Shown piece by piece: positions 45,887 through 55,528 of a stretch of 64,000 nucleotides of DNA (the stretch's first letter is position 1; every line of letters starts with the position of its first letter). The stretch lies in NCBI RefSeq assembly GCF_000317575.1, contig NC_019748.1, forward strand, positions 4,484,501-4,548,500. The letters are read 5' to 3'. The notes under the pieces are model-generated. The model saw only the letters and a program-made list of their open reading frames with translations, searched no databases and was not told the origin of the DNA. The position numbers and the translations under genes are program-made. Source of the DNA: Stanieria cyanosphaera PCC 7437 (GTDB lineage: Bacteria; Cyanobacteriota; Cyanobacteriia; Cyanobacteriales; Xenococcaceae).

Positions 45887-46373
45887 CGAACCCAAATTAC
45901 CAAAATTACCCACCTCAGCGATAGAAAACGATCCCGGTATTAATGCAACTACCGAACATTGGTTTGAATATCCAGTCAAAGCTCAACCCCATCATACAGA
46001 TTACGCTGGGATAGTTTGGCATGGTACTTATCTAACTTGGATGGAAGCAGCTAGGGTAGAATGCCTGCGTTCGATTGGGATAGAGTTTGCCGATCTAGTA
46101 GCTCTTGGTTGCGATTTGCCAGTAGTAGAGTTATCACTTAAATATCATCGTCCTGTCCGTTTAGGAATGTCAGCCGTAGTTAAAACTCGTCTTACCGAAA
46201 CCGAAGGAGTCAGAATTCACTGGGATTATCAAATCCAATCTCCTGAAGGAGACGAACTTTATGTAACAGGAAGAGTTACGTTAGTAGGAGTTGATCGCGA
46301 GAAAGGTAAAGTGATGCGTCAACTGCCACCAGACGTGAAAGATGCCCTCACCAAATGGAGCAAAGCTCGCTAA
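45867..46373 (+). CDS. Acyl-CoA thioesterase, YbgC/4-hydroxybenzoyl-CoA type (hotdog fold)
   Basis: The roughly 168-residue protein shows the YbgC-type motif PHHTDYAGIVWHGTYLTWME, with the catalytic Asp region, and the hotdog helix ARVECLRSIG. Relatives in cyanobacteria include 1,4-dihydroxy-2-naphthoyl-CoA thioesterase of phylloquinone synthesis; that specific role is possible but not shown. TTG 45867 with AGAGGAG upstream was preferred over ATG 45846. It has a Pro-rich N-terminal extension. Confidence 0.85.
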   Translation: MSDTQVNEPKLPKLPTSAIENDPGINATTEHWFEYPVKAQPHHTDYAGIVWHGTYLTWMEAARVECLRSIGIEFADLVALGCDLPVVELSLKYHRPVRLGMSAVVKTRLTETEGVRIHWDYQIQSPEGDELYVTGRVTLVGVDREKGKVMRQLPPDVKDALTKWSKAR

Positions 46374-46639
46374 AACGCTTGAATCCATTCTTTAATTTGA
46401 TATTCAGTCCAAATGCTGTTTTGCCAATAGGGATCTGATTCGATTAACTGCCTGACTAAAGTTTCTGATTCTGCCTCATAAATTCCAAAAACCTTAGTAT
46501 TATCTTTAGTTGGTCCAAGAGTAATTAAAATACCTTGTTCTTTTTGTTGGGCAAGTCCGTCTAAATGTGCCTGACGATAAGGAGTTCGTTTTTCTAAAGC
46601 GTTATCGCAATAACTACCCCACATAATATATTTCGGCAT
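46370..46639 (-). CDS. YciI-family protein
   Basis: The 89-residue ferredoxin-like-fold protein begins MPKYIMWGSYCDNALEKRTP, with the conserved RQAHLDGLAQQKEQGILIT (His-Asp pair) and SDPYWQNSIWTEYQIKEW. YCII domains occur in small enzymes such as dehydrochlorinases, and stand-alone ones are mostly uncharacterised. It overlaps the thioesterase stop by 4 bases, convergently. Confidence 0.9.
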   Translation of the reverse strand: MPKYIMWGSYCDNALEKRTPYRQAHLDGLAQQKEQGILITLGPTKDNTKVFGIYEAESETLVRQLIESDPYWQNSIWTEYQIKEWIQAF

Positions 46640-46693
46640 AATGATTTATGGTTGATCTTTTCTCAACAAAATCATATCAAGTTGTCTAAACCA

Positions 46694-47809
46694 ATGCCTA
46701 TTTCAACAAATTCTCCCCATTTACTCAGTTATTTTAAACTTGGAGATTTAGCTCTCAAAAATCGGATAGCAATGGCTCCCCTAACGCGATCGCGTGCAGG
46801 AAAAGAACGCCTTCCCAATGATTTGATGGCAGAATATTATGTTCAAAGAGCTTCAGCAGGTTTAATTATTACAGAAGCAACTACTATTTCCCCACAAGCC
46901 AACGGTTGGCAACATACTCCTGGAATTTACACCGACGAACAAACCCAAGCTTGGCAAAAGATTGTTGACGCAGTCCATGCTCAAGGAACACCAATTTTTC
47001 TACAACTTTGGCATTGTGGCAGAGCTTCCCATAGTAGTTTTCAAGAAAATAATCAATTACCAGTTGCACCAAGCGCGATCGCAATTCAAGGAGAAGGTAT
47101 TCATACTCCCAAGGGTAAACAGAATCACGAAATACCGAGAGCCTTAGAAACTGAAGAAATCCCAAACATAGTCGAAGATTATCGTCGTGCTGCCGAAAGA
47201 GCAAAAATAGCTGGTTTTGATGGCGTAGAAATTCATGCTGCCAACGGCTATTTGATTGATGAGTTTTTGCAATCTAAAACCAATCACAGAAGCGATCGCT
47301 ATGGAGGAAGTTTAGAAAATCGCTACCGTTTTCTGCAAGAAATTGTTGAATCTATCTTAACTGTCTGGTCTAGCGATCGGGTTGCCGTCCGCTTATCTCC
47401 TAATGGTAATTATAATGATATGGGTTCGCCAGACTTTCGTGAAACTTTTCTGTATGTAGCAAAACAATTAAACAGCTATGGATTAGCTTATTTGCATCTT
47501 GTCGATGGTTTAGCTTTTGGTTTCCACGAACAGGGAGAACCAATGACTTTAGCAGAGTTTCGTTCAGTATTTGATGCACCTTTAATGGGTAACTGTGGCT
47601 ATAGCCAGGAAACTGCCGAAACAGCAATTGAAGAAGGAAATGCAGACTTGATTGCTTTTGGCAGACCATTTATTAGCAATCCCGATTTAGTTGAGCGTTT
47701 TGCCAACAATTGGGAATTAAATCCTCCCGCCGAACAAAATATCTGGTATTCGTTTGATTCAGAAGGATATACTGATTTTCCTTTTTATCCAGAAGCACAA
47801 GCAGTGTAA
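46694..47809 (+). CDS. Old Yellow Enzyme-family ene-reductase (NADH:flavin oxidoreductase)
   Basis: The 371-residue FMN enzyme has a TIM barrel that reduces activated alkenes. Signatures are KNRIAMAPLTRSRA (FMN binding), LQLWHCGRASH, EIHAANGYLIDEFLQ, HRSDRYGGSLENRYRF and LIAFGRPFISNPDL. ATG 46694 (MPISTNSP) is preferred over TTG 46652. It is divergent from the YciI gene. A bidirectional stem-loop terminator follows. Confidence 0.95.
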   Translation: MPISTNSPHLLSYFKLGDLALKNRIAMAPLTRSRAGKERLPNDLMAEYYVQRASAGLIITEATTISPQANGWQHTPGIYTDEQTQAWQKIVDAVHAQGTPIFLQLWHCGRASHSSFQENNQLPVAPSAIAIQGEGIHTPKGKQNHEIPRALETEEIPNIVEDYRRAAERAKIAGFDGVEIHAANGYLIDEFLQSKTNHRSDRYGGSLENRYRFLQEIVESILTVWSSDRVAVRLSPNGNYNDMGSPDFRETFLYVAKQLNSYGLAYLHLVDGLAFGFHEQGEPMTLAEFRSVFDAPLMGNCGYSQETAETAIEEGNADLIAFGRPFISNPDLVERFANNWELNPPAEQNIWYSFDSEGYTDFPFYPEAQAV

Positions 47810-47835
47810 TTTATTAATTTATAGCGACACATCCA

Positions 47836-47870
47836 GTAGGGATAATTCATGAATTATTCCTACTACTTTT
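47836..47870 (+). terminator. Bidirectional stem-loop terminator
   Basis: GTAGGGATAATTC and GAATTATTCCTAC form a near-perfect palindrome followed by TACTTTT. It overlaps the last codons of the HNH gene on the other strand. The AATTCATGAATT core also occurs in the hsp20 terminator. Confidence 0.65.
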
Positions 47871-48140
47871 CCGATGTACTGTAACTTTTTTGTGGGGAGT
47901 TTGTTTCTTAACCCAAGCCAAAAATTTTTGTAGTTGAGGCTCATCTTTTAATGTTGATAAAGTGTTTAATTCTTTAGCTAGCTTTTTGTTGTCGAATAAA
48001 ACATGGATTTGTTTATGACAACCAGAACAGATATCTATGGTTGGACTTGGAGCTAGTTTTTTTCTTTTGGTTTGTTGTCTGGGAATTAAATGATGAACTG
48101 TTAACCGTTCCATTTCCCTTTCACATAACTGACATTCCAT
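47847..48140 (-). CDS. HNH endonuclease-domain protein
   Basis: The 97-residue protein has the HNH/zinc pattern: CQLCEREMERLTVHHLIPRQ (first Cys pair, HH) and then DICSGCHKQIHVLF (second CxxC and His). The tail is basic (KKVTVHRKSSRNNS) and is encoded partly by the terminator palindrome. Stand-alone HNH proteins of this size are common in cyanobacteria, and a nuclease role is inferred. Confidence 0.85.
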   Translation of the reverse strand: MECQLCEREMERLTVHHLIPRQQTKRKKLAPSPTIDICSGCHKQIHVLFDNKKLAKELNTLSTLKDEPQLQKFLAWVKKQTPHKKVTVHRKSSRNNS

Positions 48141-48224
48141 ATTTGTTTTACTTCAGCTATTTTGATTAAATTTATGTCTTCCTTTGGGAAATATAAAACT
48201 GGAAGATTTATTAATGACAAAAAG

Positions 48225-48566
48225 ATGAGATTTTTACTCAGACTGATTGGTTTAGCTTTGTTACTTTTAGGAATTTATTTTTTAGGACAAAATATTTACT
48301 TTACTACTAATGTTTATCCCTATTGGTGGCGCGGTATTGCTGCTGATACTTCTATTTTATTCCTAAGTGCAGGAGTTTTAATGTTCTTTGTTTTACCCAG
48401 CCGAGATAAACTTTTAAGTCTTTTCGCTATCGCTATTGGAATTATCTTAATTTTTGCTAGCAGTCGAGCTATTTTAAATCCTACTAGTCTTTGGCAATTT
48501 GTTCTTTCTTTAGCTAGTTTTGTGGGTGGATATCAGTTGTTTACTACAGGTCGTCTCAATATTTAA
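48225..48566 (+). CDS. Small integral membrane protein, unknown function
   Basis: From ATG 48225 the protein has about 113 residues and four predicted hydrophobic helices (LLRLIGLALLLLGIYFLG, ILFLSAGVLMFFVL, LFAIAIGIILIFA, FVLSLASFVGGYQLF). Earlier in-frame starts exist at 48162 (TTG) and 48174 (ATG); none has a clear ribosome site. No family is recognised. Confidence 0.65.
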   Translation: MRFLLRLIGLALLLLGIYFLGQNIYFTTNVYPYWWRGIAADTSILFLSAGVLMFFVLPSRDKLLSLFAIAIGIILIFASSRAILNPTSLWQFVLSLASFVGGYQLFTTGRLNI

Positions 48567-48610
48567 ATTTAAAGGAAAAAGTAGGGGTAAATTGGTTGTT
48601 TCTCCTACAA

Positions 48611-48690
48611 ATTTTTTTAACTCCGCAAAGTTACTTCAAACTCCTTGACTAGAATAGCGCGGATGTTTGATGAACAAGTTTAATACTTCT
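48611..48690 (-). pseudogene. Duplicated pheT 3' tail
   Basis: This 80-base block matches the last codons and stop region of pheT (49117-49190) with about ten differences, including small gaps. It lies about 0.5 kb from the real end, with the ChaB-like gene in between. It has no coding value of its own. Confidence 0.8.
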
Positions 48691-48826
48691 AGCTACTGTT
48701 TCTCTCTTGTGGATGATGTTAATCGATCAAATAGTGTTTTAAATAGGTGTAATTGTTGAGAGATATCTACCCCTTCAATTTTGGCTCAACTGTGCCGCAA
48801 AATTTCGATTTCAAGGAGATAGTTCT

Positions 48827-49048
48827 ATGCCTTGGACATATGATGATTATCCAACTTCTATGAAAAACCTAACCGCAGAGGTGCGACGAAAAGCGATTGA
48901 TATTGCTAATGCGCTCTTAGATGATGGTTATGAAGAAGGACGTGCCATCCCAATTGCTACTGCCCAAGCAGAAAAATGGGCAAAAAATCGGGATAAGCAA
49001 ATTGCTAAAAAAAATACTGGTGGTTCTACAGGTCAAGCCGTTGAGTAA
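48827..49048 (+). CDS. ChaB-like small protein
   Basis: The 73-residue protein reads MPWTYDDYPTSMKNLTAEVR, then KAIDIANALLDDGYEEGRAI and PIATAQAEKWAKNR. This matches the ChaB-like/uncharacterised small helical family common in bacteria. AAGGAG stands just before the ATG. Its role is unknown; the name comes from a gene next to a cation antiporter in E. coli. It lies between the real and duplicated pheT tails. Confidence 0.85.
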   Translation: MPWTYDDYPTSMKNLTAEVRRKAIDIANALLDDGYEEGRAIPIATAQAEKWAKNRDKQIAKKNTGGSTGQAVE

Positions 49049-49065
49049 AAATGACTTCCCTTAGT

Positions 49066-49097
49066 CAAAAAAAGAGGGTCTGGCATTGCCAAACCCT
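49066..49097 (-). terminator. Intrinsic terminator after pheT
   Basis: On the minus strand AGGGTTTGGC and GCCAGACCCT pair around AAT and are followed by CTTTTTTTG. It lies 20 bases after the pheT stop. Confidence 0.85.
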
Positions 49098-49116
49098 AAT
49101 TATAAATAGTTTTTTT

Positions 49117-51552
49117 TTAACTACGCAAAGTTACTTCAAACTCCTTGACTAGAGTATCGCGGACTTTTTGATGAACGGGTTCAACATCTTCATCAGTCAA
49201 AGTGCGATCGCTTGAGCGATAAATTAGACTAAAAGCTAAACTGCGTTGTCCTTCAGGGACATTTTTACCTTTGTATTCATCGAATAATTCGACTTTTTCT
49301 AATAATTTACCTCCTGCCCGATTGATTACTTGAGCTATTTCGGCTACGGATAAAGTAGTAGAAGCAAAGAAGGCTAAATCTCTCTCTGTACCTGGATAAG
49401 CAGAATAAACTTGGAATTTTGGTGTAATTACTTCTTCCTGACTCAAAACAGCAAGTAAAATATTGAAGTCTAATTGAAAAACATAAATTTCATTGGGTAA
49501 ATCCCGTTGTTGACGCAACTGAGGATGTAATTGCCCAAAAATACCAAAATTTTTCCCCTCTAACCACAAAGAAGCGGTGCGCCCTGGATGTAGTCTTTGA
49601 TCTGTACTATCTGAACGATAGAATATCGTTAAACCAAGATTAGTAAACAAACTTTCCAAAATACCTTTAGCTTGATACCAACTCATTGGTGCAGGTTTTC
49701 CGCCTCTAGTCCAACTACCTTGGGGATAAAAATCTCCGCCCATAATTCCTGCCACAGCATCGGCCTCTTGAAACCCTGCATCAGAATTCCAAAAAATGCG
49801 TCCAATTTCAAAGGCATTGAGTGAACCGTTGCCTTGAGACTGATTGTACTCAAAAGCATCGATCAAACCAGCAATTAAATTGGTTCGTAAAGCCGAATAT
49901 TCGGCAAAGAGGGGATTAGCTAAGGTAACTTCTCCTCCTGTGGGTTTAACCAAAGAATAATGTACTACTTCAGTTAATCCAACACCACGTAATAAGGCTC
50001 GTAATTTATTTTTGATCTGATAATTAAAAGAAAGATAACCAGGTTCAGTTTTAGCAGGTAAAGTATCACAGAAGCGATCGTAACCATAAAGACGAGCTAC
50101 TTCTTCAATTAAATCAATTTCTCGCTCCAAATCCCGATAACGATAAGAAGGAACAGTTACTTTCCAAGTACTCTCTTTGTCTGGAATTAACTCCAACTGA
50201 CAACCCAAAGCACTCAGAATTTGTTCTACTTCCTCAACTTCAATCTCACCAACACCATTTTCCCGCTTAACTTGACCTAAAACCTGATTAATTCTGCTTA
50301 AACGTAACTCAATCGAACCACGACTAGCAAAATCTGGACGAGCATCAGCCACAGTTTGAGCAACTGCCGTACCTCCAGCTAATTCTTGTAACAATGCGAT
50401 CGCTCTAGCTACCGCTAAGTCTAATTCTACTTGATTAACTCCTCGTTCATAACGAGTAGAAGCTTCCGAACGTAAATTTTGACTTCGTGCTGAACGACGA
50501 ATGGTAACTGATTCAAATAAGGCAGATTCTAAAACCAAATTAACTGTTTGATTGTCAACTTCCGTATCTTCTCCGCCCATCACACCAGCTAAAGCTACAG
50601 GTTGATTATTTGCGGTAATCAGAAGATTTTGAGGATTAAGTTCTCGATTTTGACCATCAAGAGTAGTTAAACTTTCTCCTGCCTCAGCAAAACGCACCCC
50701 AATAGTTAAAGCATCGTTTCCAGCTACCCTTTGTAATTTTTCGCAATCAAAAGCGTGAAGAGGTTGCCCCCATTCCAACAACACATAGTTAGTCACGTCT
50801 ACCACATTATTGATTGGACGCACTCCTGCTGCTTGCAATCGCCATTTCAACCAATTGGGAGAAGAAGTTAATTTTACTCCCTCAATAACTGTACCTATAT
50901 ATGCTGGACAAGCTTGGGAATCTTGAACCTCAATCTGGATTTGAAGATTTTGAGCAACTTCATCTTGGGGAATATCAGGAAGTTTTAAAGTTGCACCTGT
51001 TAAAGCTGCCACTTCTCTAGCTATTCCTACCATCGATAAAGCATCAGCCCGATTGGCAGTAGTCGCCAAATCTAAAATAACATCATCCAATCCTAATAAA
51101 GGTCGAACATCTTGACCTGGTTGAAGGTTATCTTCAGTAAAAATATGAATACCATCAGATTCTTTTTCTAACCCTAATTCGGTTAAAGAACAAATCATTC
51201 CTTCCGAAGGAACACCTCTTAACTTAGTTCGGCGCATTTTCAGATCGATGGCAGGTAAATAAGTTCCTAAAGTTGCCACAGGAACAAAAATATCTGCCCT
51301 CACATTACTTGCGCCACAAACTATATTTAAGGGCGCATCTCCTCCTACTTCTACTTGACAGACACTTAATTTATCTGCGTTAGGATGAGGTTCTTTTTGA
51401 ACAACTTTGCCAATAACTACTCCATCAGCAAAAGTCCGCAGATCCTCAATCGCTTCGACTTCAAAACCCGCTATAGTCAATATTTTACCTAACTCTTCCG
51501 CCGTTAGGTCGACATCTACTAATTCTTTGAGCCAATTTAAAGAGACGCGCAT
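49117..51552 (-). CDS. pheT: Phenylalanine-tRNA ligase beta subunit
   Basis: The 811-residue subunit works with PheS to charge tRNA-Phe. Domains in order are B1 and EMAP-like tRNA-binding OB fold (about 1-150, with [20 protein letters not shown]-type sequence), B3/B4 editing (about 215-395), B5 (about 405-490), catalytic-like core (about 500-700) and FDX-ACB anticodon-binding end (about 715-811, with [14 protein letters not shown]). pheS is not adjacent, as is usual in cyanobacteria. An intrinsic terminator follows. Confidence 0.98.
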   Translation of the reverse strand: MRVSLNWLKELVDVDLTAEELGKILTIAGFEVEAIEDLRTFADGVVIGKVVQKEPHPNADKLSVCQVEVGGDAPLNIVCGASNVRADIFVPVATLGTYLPAIDLKMRRTKLRGVPSEGMICSLTELGLEKESDGIHIFTEDNLQPGQDVRPLLGLDDVILDLATTANRADALSMVGIAREVAALTGATLKLPDIPQDEVAQNLQIQIEVQDSQACPAYIGTVIEGVKLTSSPNWLKWRLQAAGVRPINNVVDVTNYVLLEWGQPLHAFDCEKLQRVAGNDALTIGVRFAEAGESLTTLDGQNRELNPQNLLITANNQPVALAGVMGGEDTEVDNQTVNLVLESALFESVTIRRSARSQNLRSEASTRYERGVNQVELDLAVARAIALLQELAGGTAVAQTVADARPDFASRGSIELRLSRINQVLGQVKRENGVGEIEVEEVEQILSALGCQLELIPDKESTWKVTVPSYRYRDLEREIDLIEEVARLYGYDRFCDTLPAKTEPGYLSFNYQIKNKLRALLRGVGLTEVVHYSLVKPTGGEVTLANPLFAEYSALRTNLIAGLIDAFEYNQSQGNGSLNAFEIGRIFWNSDAGFQEADAVAGIMGGDFYPQGSWTRGGKPAPMSWYQAKGILESLFTNLGLTIFYRSDSTDQRLHPGRTASLWLEGKNFGIFGQLHPQLRQQRDLPNEIYVFQLDFNILLAVLSQEEVITPKFQVYSAYPGTERDLAFFASTTLSVAEIAQVINRAGGKLLEKVELFDEYKGKNVPEGQRSLAFSLIYRSSDRTLTDEDVEPVHQKVRDTLVKEFEVTLRS

Positions 51553-52052
51553 TTAGTTTTTCTTGATTTGTCAATACAACGATTCTGTAAGCCAAGATTT
51601 CCTCGGGACATTTTGCAGTCAATCTTTAGCTTAAATATTTTAACTCTAGCAAGTAAATTTACTGAAACTGTATTGTCAATTAATTTAGTTTTTAAACTAA
51701 GTAAATTAACTATTAATAACTTAAGCTTCGGTAAAATTACTGATTTTTTTTTAATTTTTCACTTAAATAAAAGCTGTTTAATTAATGACTAGATAAAACA
51801 ATCCCTAAAAACACTGAAGAGATTTTTTCTTTAAATAATTTACTGAGATTTTTTAGTACCAAATAGGTAAAAAATAGTTCGTAATTTCTTCTTTTAAATC
51901 TCTTACCTATTTAAAAAAAATTAGGATATGCTTGTGATTGAATAGCTGAAAACTTGTAGTTTACAACAATTAATCTTAAGCTTTTCGGCTAAAAAATTAA
52001 TAAATCTGAAATGAGAGATTTATTGCTAGACAGAGCCTTATGGGTATTTTGA
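51553..52052. other. AT-rich divergent promoter region between pheT and the spkB-like gene
   Basis: About 500 AT-rich bases contain no convincing gene. A 74-codon plus-strand frame (51568-51792) has low complexity and no ribosome site. The region must hold the promoters of two divergent genes; I can place no specific site. Confidence 0.4.
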
Positions 52053-53669
52053 ATGAGCTACTGCCTAAATCCTTCTTGTCCAAAACCAATTAACAACCCC
52101 AAAGCAAAAATATGCCAAGCTTGTGGTTCAAAATTATTATTACGCGATCGCTATCATTTAGTCAAAGGGTTAGGGAAAGGAGGTTTTGGTGCAACATTTC
52201 TCGCTGCTGATATTTCCCTGCCTGGCAATCCTTTATGTGTCATTAAACAATTACGCCCCAATACAGACAATCCTAATTTCCTCTCGATGGCAAGACAATT
52301 ATTTGAACGAGAGGCAAAAACTTTGGGTCGAATTGGCAGTCATCCCCAAATTCCTAGACTATTAGATTATTTTGAAGACCGCAAACAATTTTATTTAGTT
52401 CAAGAGTTTGTTAAAGGTAATAATCTTCAACAAGAAGTTAAAAAACATGGTCTTCTTAACGAAGAAAAAGTAAGACAAGTCCTCAAAGAAATTTTAGTTA
52501 TTCTCAAAGATATTCATAATCAAAAAGTAATTCATCGAGATATCAAACCAGCTAATATTATTCGTCGCGAGATTGATGATAAGTTAGTTCTGATTGATTT
52601 TGGAGTGGTTAAAAATCAAGTTAATACGGTAGCATCCGATAACAACAACACTGCTTTAACTGCTTTTGCTGTCGGTACACCAGGTTTTGCTCCTCCAGAA
52701 CAACTAGCTATGCGTCCTGTTTATGCCAGCGATATTTATGCTCTTGGAGTTACTTGTATTTATCTGCTGACAGGTAAAGCACCCAAAAATATGGACTGTG
52801 ACCCCTTAACAGGAGAAATTAATTGGGACAAATATCTCAACGTGAGTGAGAGTTTTTCTGAGATTTTGCATACTATGCTAGAAGTATCAGTTAAAAATCG
52901 CTACAAAACTGCCGAGGAAGCCTTACAAGCTTTAGACATTGAAAATCATCTTGATAGCTTATCAGAAAGCATGATTAGTTATTCTAGCGGTAATATAGAT
53001 CCTTTTAGTAATTCTTCAAGTCGAGGTAATCGTTCTACATCTCGCATAGCTGATAATATTCGTTCTCGCCACACCAGTATTAACCCTGCTGCCAAACGAA
53101 CTATTGCCGGTCAAGATTTTAAAAAAACTCATAGTAATCGAACTAGTTTTAGTCGAGGAACTTCGATTGGTAAAAATAGCTCAGATTTCAAAAAATCAAC
53201 TTCCTTTGGAACGAGTGCTTATGATTTGAATAGACCAGTTAAATTAGAGGCTCAAGCTTTACTAGATTATTACTCCACTGGTAGAAGAGATTTTAACCAA
53301 AAAGACCTCAGTCAACAAAATCTGGAAAAAGCTAACCTAGCTGGAGCGCATTTTCATGAATCTAAGTTTATTAAAACAAATTTACAAGGAGCAGATTTAT
53401 CAGGAGTAGATTTAAGTAGCGCAGATATACGACAAGCTTTATTACGCAATGCCAATTTATGTAGAGCTTATCTTTATTCTGCCAATTTAGAAGGAGCGGA
53501 TTTACGAGGCGCAGATTTAAGTTTTACTCAATTTTCGGGAGCTAAATTAAAAGGCGCAAACCTTTGTGGTGCAAATCTTTCCAATGCCAATATTACGGAA
53601 GCACAACTGAAAGAAGCTAAAACTAATTGGATGACAATTTTACCAAACGGTAGAAGAGGTTTGTGGTAG
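52053..53669 (+). CDS. Serine/threonine protein kinase with zinc ribbon and pentapeptide repeats (SpkB-like)
   Basis: The 538-residue kinase starts with a zinc-ribbon-like Cys motif (CLNPSCPK ... CQACGSKL, residues about 4-27). The kinase domain spans about 32-295, with GKGGFGATFLA, Lys in CVIKQL, HRDIKPANII and DFGVVK. A Ser-rich linker follows (about 305-405). The C-terminus has pentapeptide repeats (about 415-525, ANLAGAHFHESKFIKTNLQG and similar). This order matches Synechocystis SpkB, as I recall. It probably acts in motility or redox stress signalling. Confidence 0.93.
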   Translation: MSYCLNPSCPKPINNPKAKICQACGSKLLLRDRYHLVKGLGKGGFGATFLAADISLPGNPLCVIKQLRPNTDNPNFLSMARQLFEREAKTLGRIGSHPQIPRLLDYFEDRKQFYLVQEFVKGNNLQQEVKKHGLLNEEKVRQVLKEILVILKDIHNQKVIHRDIKPANIIRREIDDKLVLIDFGVVKNQVNTVASDNNNTALTAFAVGTPGFAPPEQLAMRPVYASDIYALGVTCIYLLTGKAPKNMDCDPLTGEINWDKYLNVSESFSEILHTMLEVSVKNRYKTAEEALQALDIENHLDSLSESMISYSSGNIDPFSNSSSRGNRSTSRIADNIRSRHTSINPAAKRTIAGQDFKKTHSNRTSFSRGTSIGKNSSDFKKSTSFGTSAYDLNRPVKLEAQALLDYYSTGRRDFNQKDLSQQNLEKANLAGAHFHESKFIKTNLQGADLSGVDLSSADIRQALLRNANLCRAYLYSANLEGADLRGADLSFTQFSGAKLKGANLCGANLSNANITEAQLKEAKTNWMTILPNGRRGLW

Positions 53670-53686
53670 ACAGTGAGTTTATGCAA

Positions 53687-54478
53687 TTAAAAGTTCATTT
53701 TAAAATTCATAGCAAAAATTTGCTGTTGATGTGATTGCAAATCGTGCCTCAGTAAATACTTTAATTTAGGAGTAGCTTGCTCAATAACTTCTTGACGATA
53801 ATTAAATAAATTATTTTCTAAAGGATGAATAAATTGAGGTGTATAGTTACCTAAAATTGAAACTCGTGGTTTTTGGGTATGATTCACTGAAGTATCATGC
53901 CAACAAAGTCCATGAGAAATAATAGCTGTTCCTGCTTTTCCTGTTATTTTGATAGCAGTTTTTTCAAACTCTTCAAGCTCTGGTTTAATGGCTAATTTTT
54001 GACTGTGGGGAACAAATAATGGTGCGCCATTATCTTCAGTAAAATCTTCAACCATCCAAATAACTTGTATTTCTAAAATAGGAGATCGGGGAAAAGGAGA
54101 AGACATTGCCCAATAGGGGTAATCTACATGAACTCCCATTCTTTTAGCTCCTGGATGGAGAATATGAGCAGAAAATCCTCCTAAAATTAAATTTTGTCCC
54201 AGGATAGTTTCTACTATTGATAGTACAGTAGGATGCTGTACCATTTTTTCAAAAATTTTCCCCTGATAAATCAACCCATATAATCTTTCTTTTTGTTCCT
54301 GAATTACTAATTTTCCTACTTTTTTTTCTTGTTCAGCTAATTCTAAAATCAAATTACTAGCAGTTTTAGCTTCTGCTTGAGTGAGTAAATTAGGTAGTAA
54401 AACGTAACCTTTACCGTCAATAATTTCCTTGGCTAAATTAATAAAATCTGAAGATAAAGTTGGCTTATTAGTTATCAT
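53687..54478 (-). CDS. Phytanoyl-CoA dioxygenase (PhyH) family protein
   Basis: The roughly 263-residue Fe(II)/2-oxoglutarate dioxygenase shows metal ligands in VHVDYPYW (HxD) and in SVNHTQKPRVSILG (distal His and Arg for 2-oxoglutarate). APLFVPHSQKL is the usual family segment. Such enzymes hydroxylate diverse small molecules; the substrate is unknown. ATG 54478 was preferred over TTG 54487. It stands downstream of ureA-ureB on the same strand across a repeat-filled spacer. Confidence 0.9.
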   Translation of the reverse strand: MITNKPTLSSDFINLAKEIIDGKGYVLLPNLLTQAEAKTASNLILELAEQEKKVGKLVIQEQKERLYGLIYQGKIFEKMVQHPTVLSIVETILGQNLILGGFSAHILHPGAKRMGVHVDYPYWAMSSPFPRSPILEIQVIWMVEDFTEDNGAPLFVPHSQKLAIKPELEEFEKTAIKITGKAGTAIISHGLCWHDTSVNHTQKPRVSILGNYTPQFIHPLENNLFNYRQEVIEQATPKLKYLLRHDLQSHQQQIFAMNFKMNF

Positions 54479-54563
54479 AAAACTCAAAATTAATGGATTA
54501 GAGACGTAATAGATATAGCGTTTCTTATTCTCATGAGGTACATTAGCTCCCTGGTTTTGGTTG

Positions 54564-54684
54564 AGACCTACGGTAGTGCGCTTCGCTTATGTTTATGGTT
54601 AATTGTTAATATTTAATTGTTGATTATTCATCCCTCATAATTAGTAATTAGTAATTAGTAACTGCTCACTGATAATGGTGTACC
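54564..54684. repeat. Dispersed intergenic repeat, copy 2
   Basis: Begins GACCTACGGTAGTGCGCTTC and ends near ATAATGGTGTACC. It contains TCCCTCATAATTAGTAATTA. It is the longest of the three copies and is intergenic between ureB and the PhyH gene. Confidence 0.8.
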
Positions 54685-54742
54685 TTATAACTTTGAGAAT
54701 TGCTATATATTACGTCTGTACAAAAGTTAAGCTATTGGTGAT

Positions 54743-55057
54743 TTAATTTGAGCTTAATTGACCATTAATCAAGCCGTTAAAACCATAAATTTCACGACTT
54801 CCTGCGATCGCAACTAATTCTACTTCTTTTTCGTCTCCTGGTTCAAAACGTACTGCCGTACCAGCAGGAATATTTAATCGCATTCCTTTAGTCCGTTCCC
54901 GATCAAATTGTAAAGCGGAATTAACTTCATAAAAGTGAAAATGAGAACCTATTTGAATAGGGCGATCGCCTGTATTAGCTACTGAAATTTTAATTGTTTC
55001 TCGCCCTTGATTTAATTCAATTTCTCCTGGTTGAGTAAATATTTCGCCTGGAATCAT
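54743..55057 (-). CDS. ureB: Urease subunit beta
   Basis: The 104-residue protein reads [20 protein letters not shown], then [20 protein letters not shown] and [20 protein letters not shown], diagnostic of UreB. It forms part of the (alpha-beta-gamma)3 urease, which makes ammonia and CO2 from urea. It lies 108 bases after ureA. ureC does not follow; a PhyH gene does, so the operon is broken up. Confidence 0.98.
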   Translation of the reverse strand: MIPGEIFTQPGEIELNQGRETIKISVANTGDRPIQIGSHFHFYEVNSALQFDRERTKGMRLNIPAGTAVRFEPGDEKEVELVAIAGSREIYGFNGLINGQLSSN

Positions 55058-55165
55058 TTTTTTCAGTTATTAGTTATCAATAATTTGCTTTAGAAGAAGA
55101 GGAGAAGAGGACAACATTAGTATTATTGTTAAAAATTTCTCCCTTACACCTCTGCACTCGGTTTA

Positions 55166-55468
55166 TCACCGAATGGGATTATGTACAGTTACTAATTTAG
55201 TACCATCAGAGAAGGTAGCTTCGACTTGCACTTCAGGAATCATTTCTGCAATTCCCTCCATGACATCATCCTTGGTTAAGAGAGTTGTACCATGACTCAT
55301 TAATTCGGCAACGGTTTTTCCTTCTCTTGCACCTTCTAAAATAGCAGCAGAAATATAGGCAATAGCTTCTGGATAATTTAATTTTAAACCTTTGGCTTTT
55401 CTGCGTTCTGCTAGTAAGGCAGCAGTAAAAATCATTAATTTATCTTTTTCTTGAGGTGATAATTTCAT
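55166..55468 (-). CDS. ureA: Urease subunit gamma
   Basis: The 100-residue protein starts [20 protein letters not shown] and has [20 protein letters not shown] and [13 protein letters not shown], all UreA signatures. It is divergent from the AI-2E-family transporter gene by about 60 bases. Confidence 0.98.
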   Translation of the reverse strand: MKLSPQEKDKLMIFTAALLAERRKAKGLKLNYPEAIAYISAAILEGAREGKTVAELMSHGTTLLTKDDVMEGIAEMIPEVQVEATFSDGTKLVTVHNPIR

Positions 55469-55528
55469 ATCAAGGGAATTAGTTGATTTTTCTCCTAATA
55501 TTTGTTTTAGGAGATCAATTTTGGAGTT

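Noticed and set aside
51568-51792. 74-codon plus-strand frame in the pheT/spkB-like spacer
   Set aside because: AT-driven Leu/Phe/Asn-rich sequence, no ribosome site, no family resemblance.
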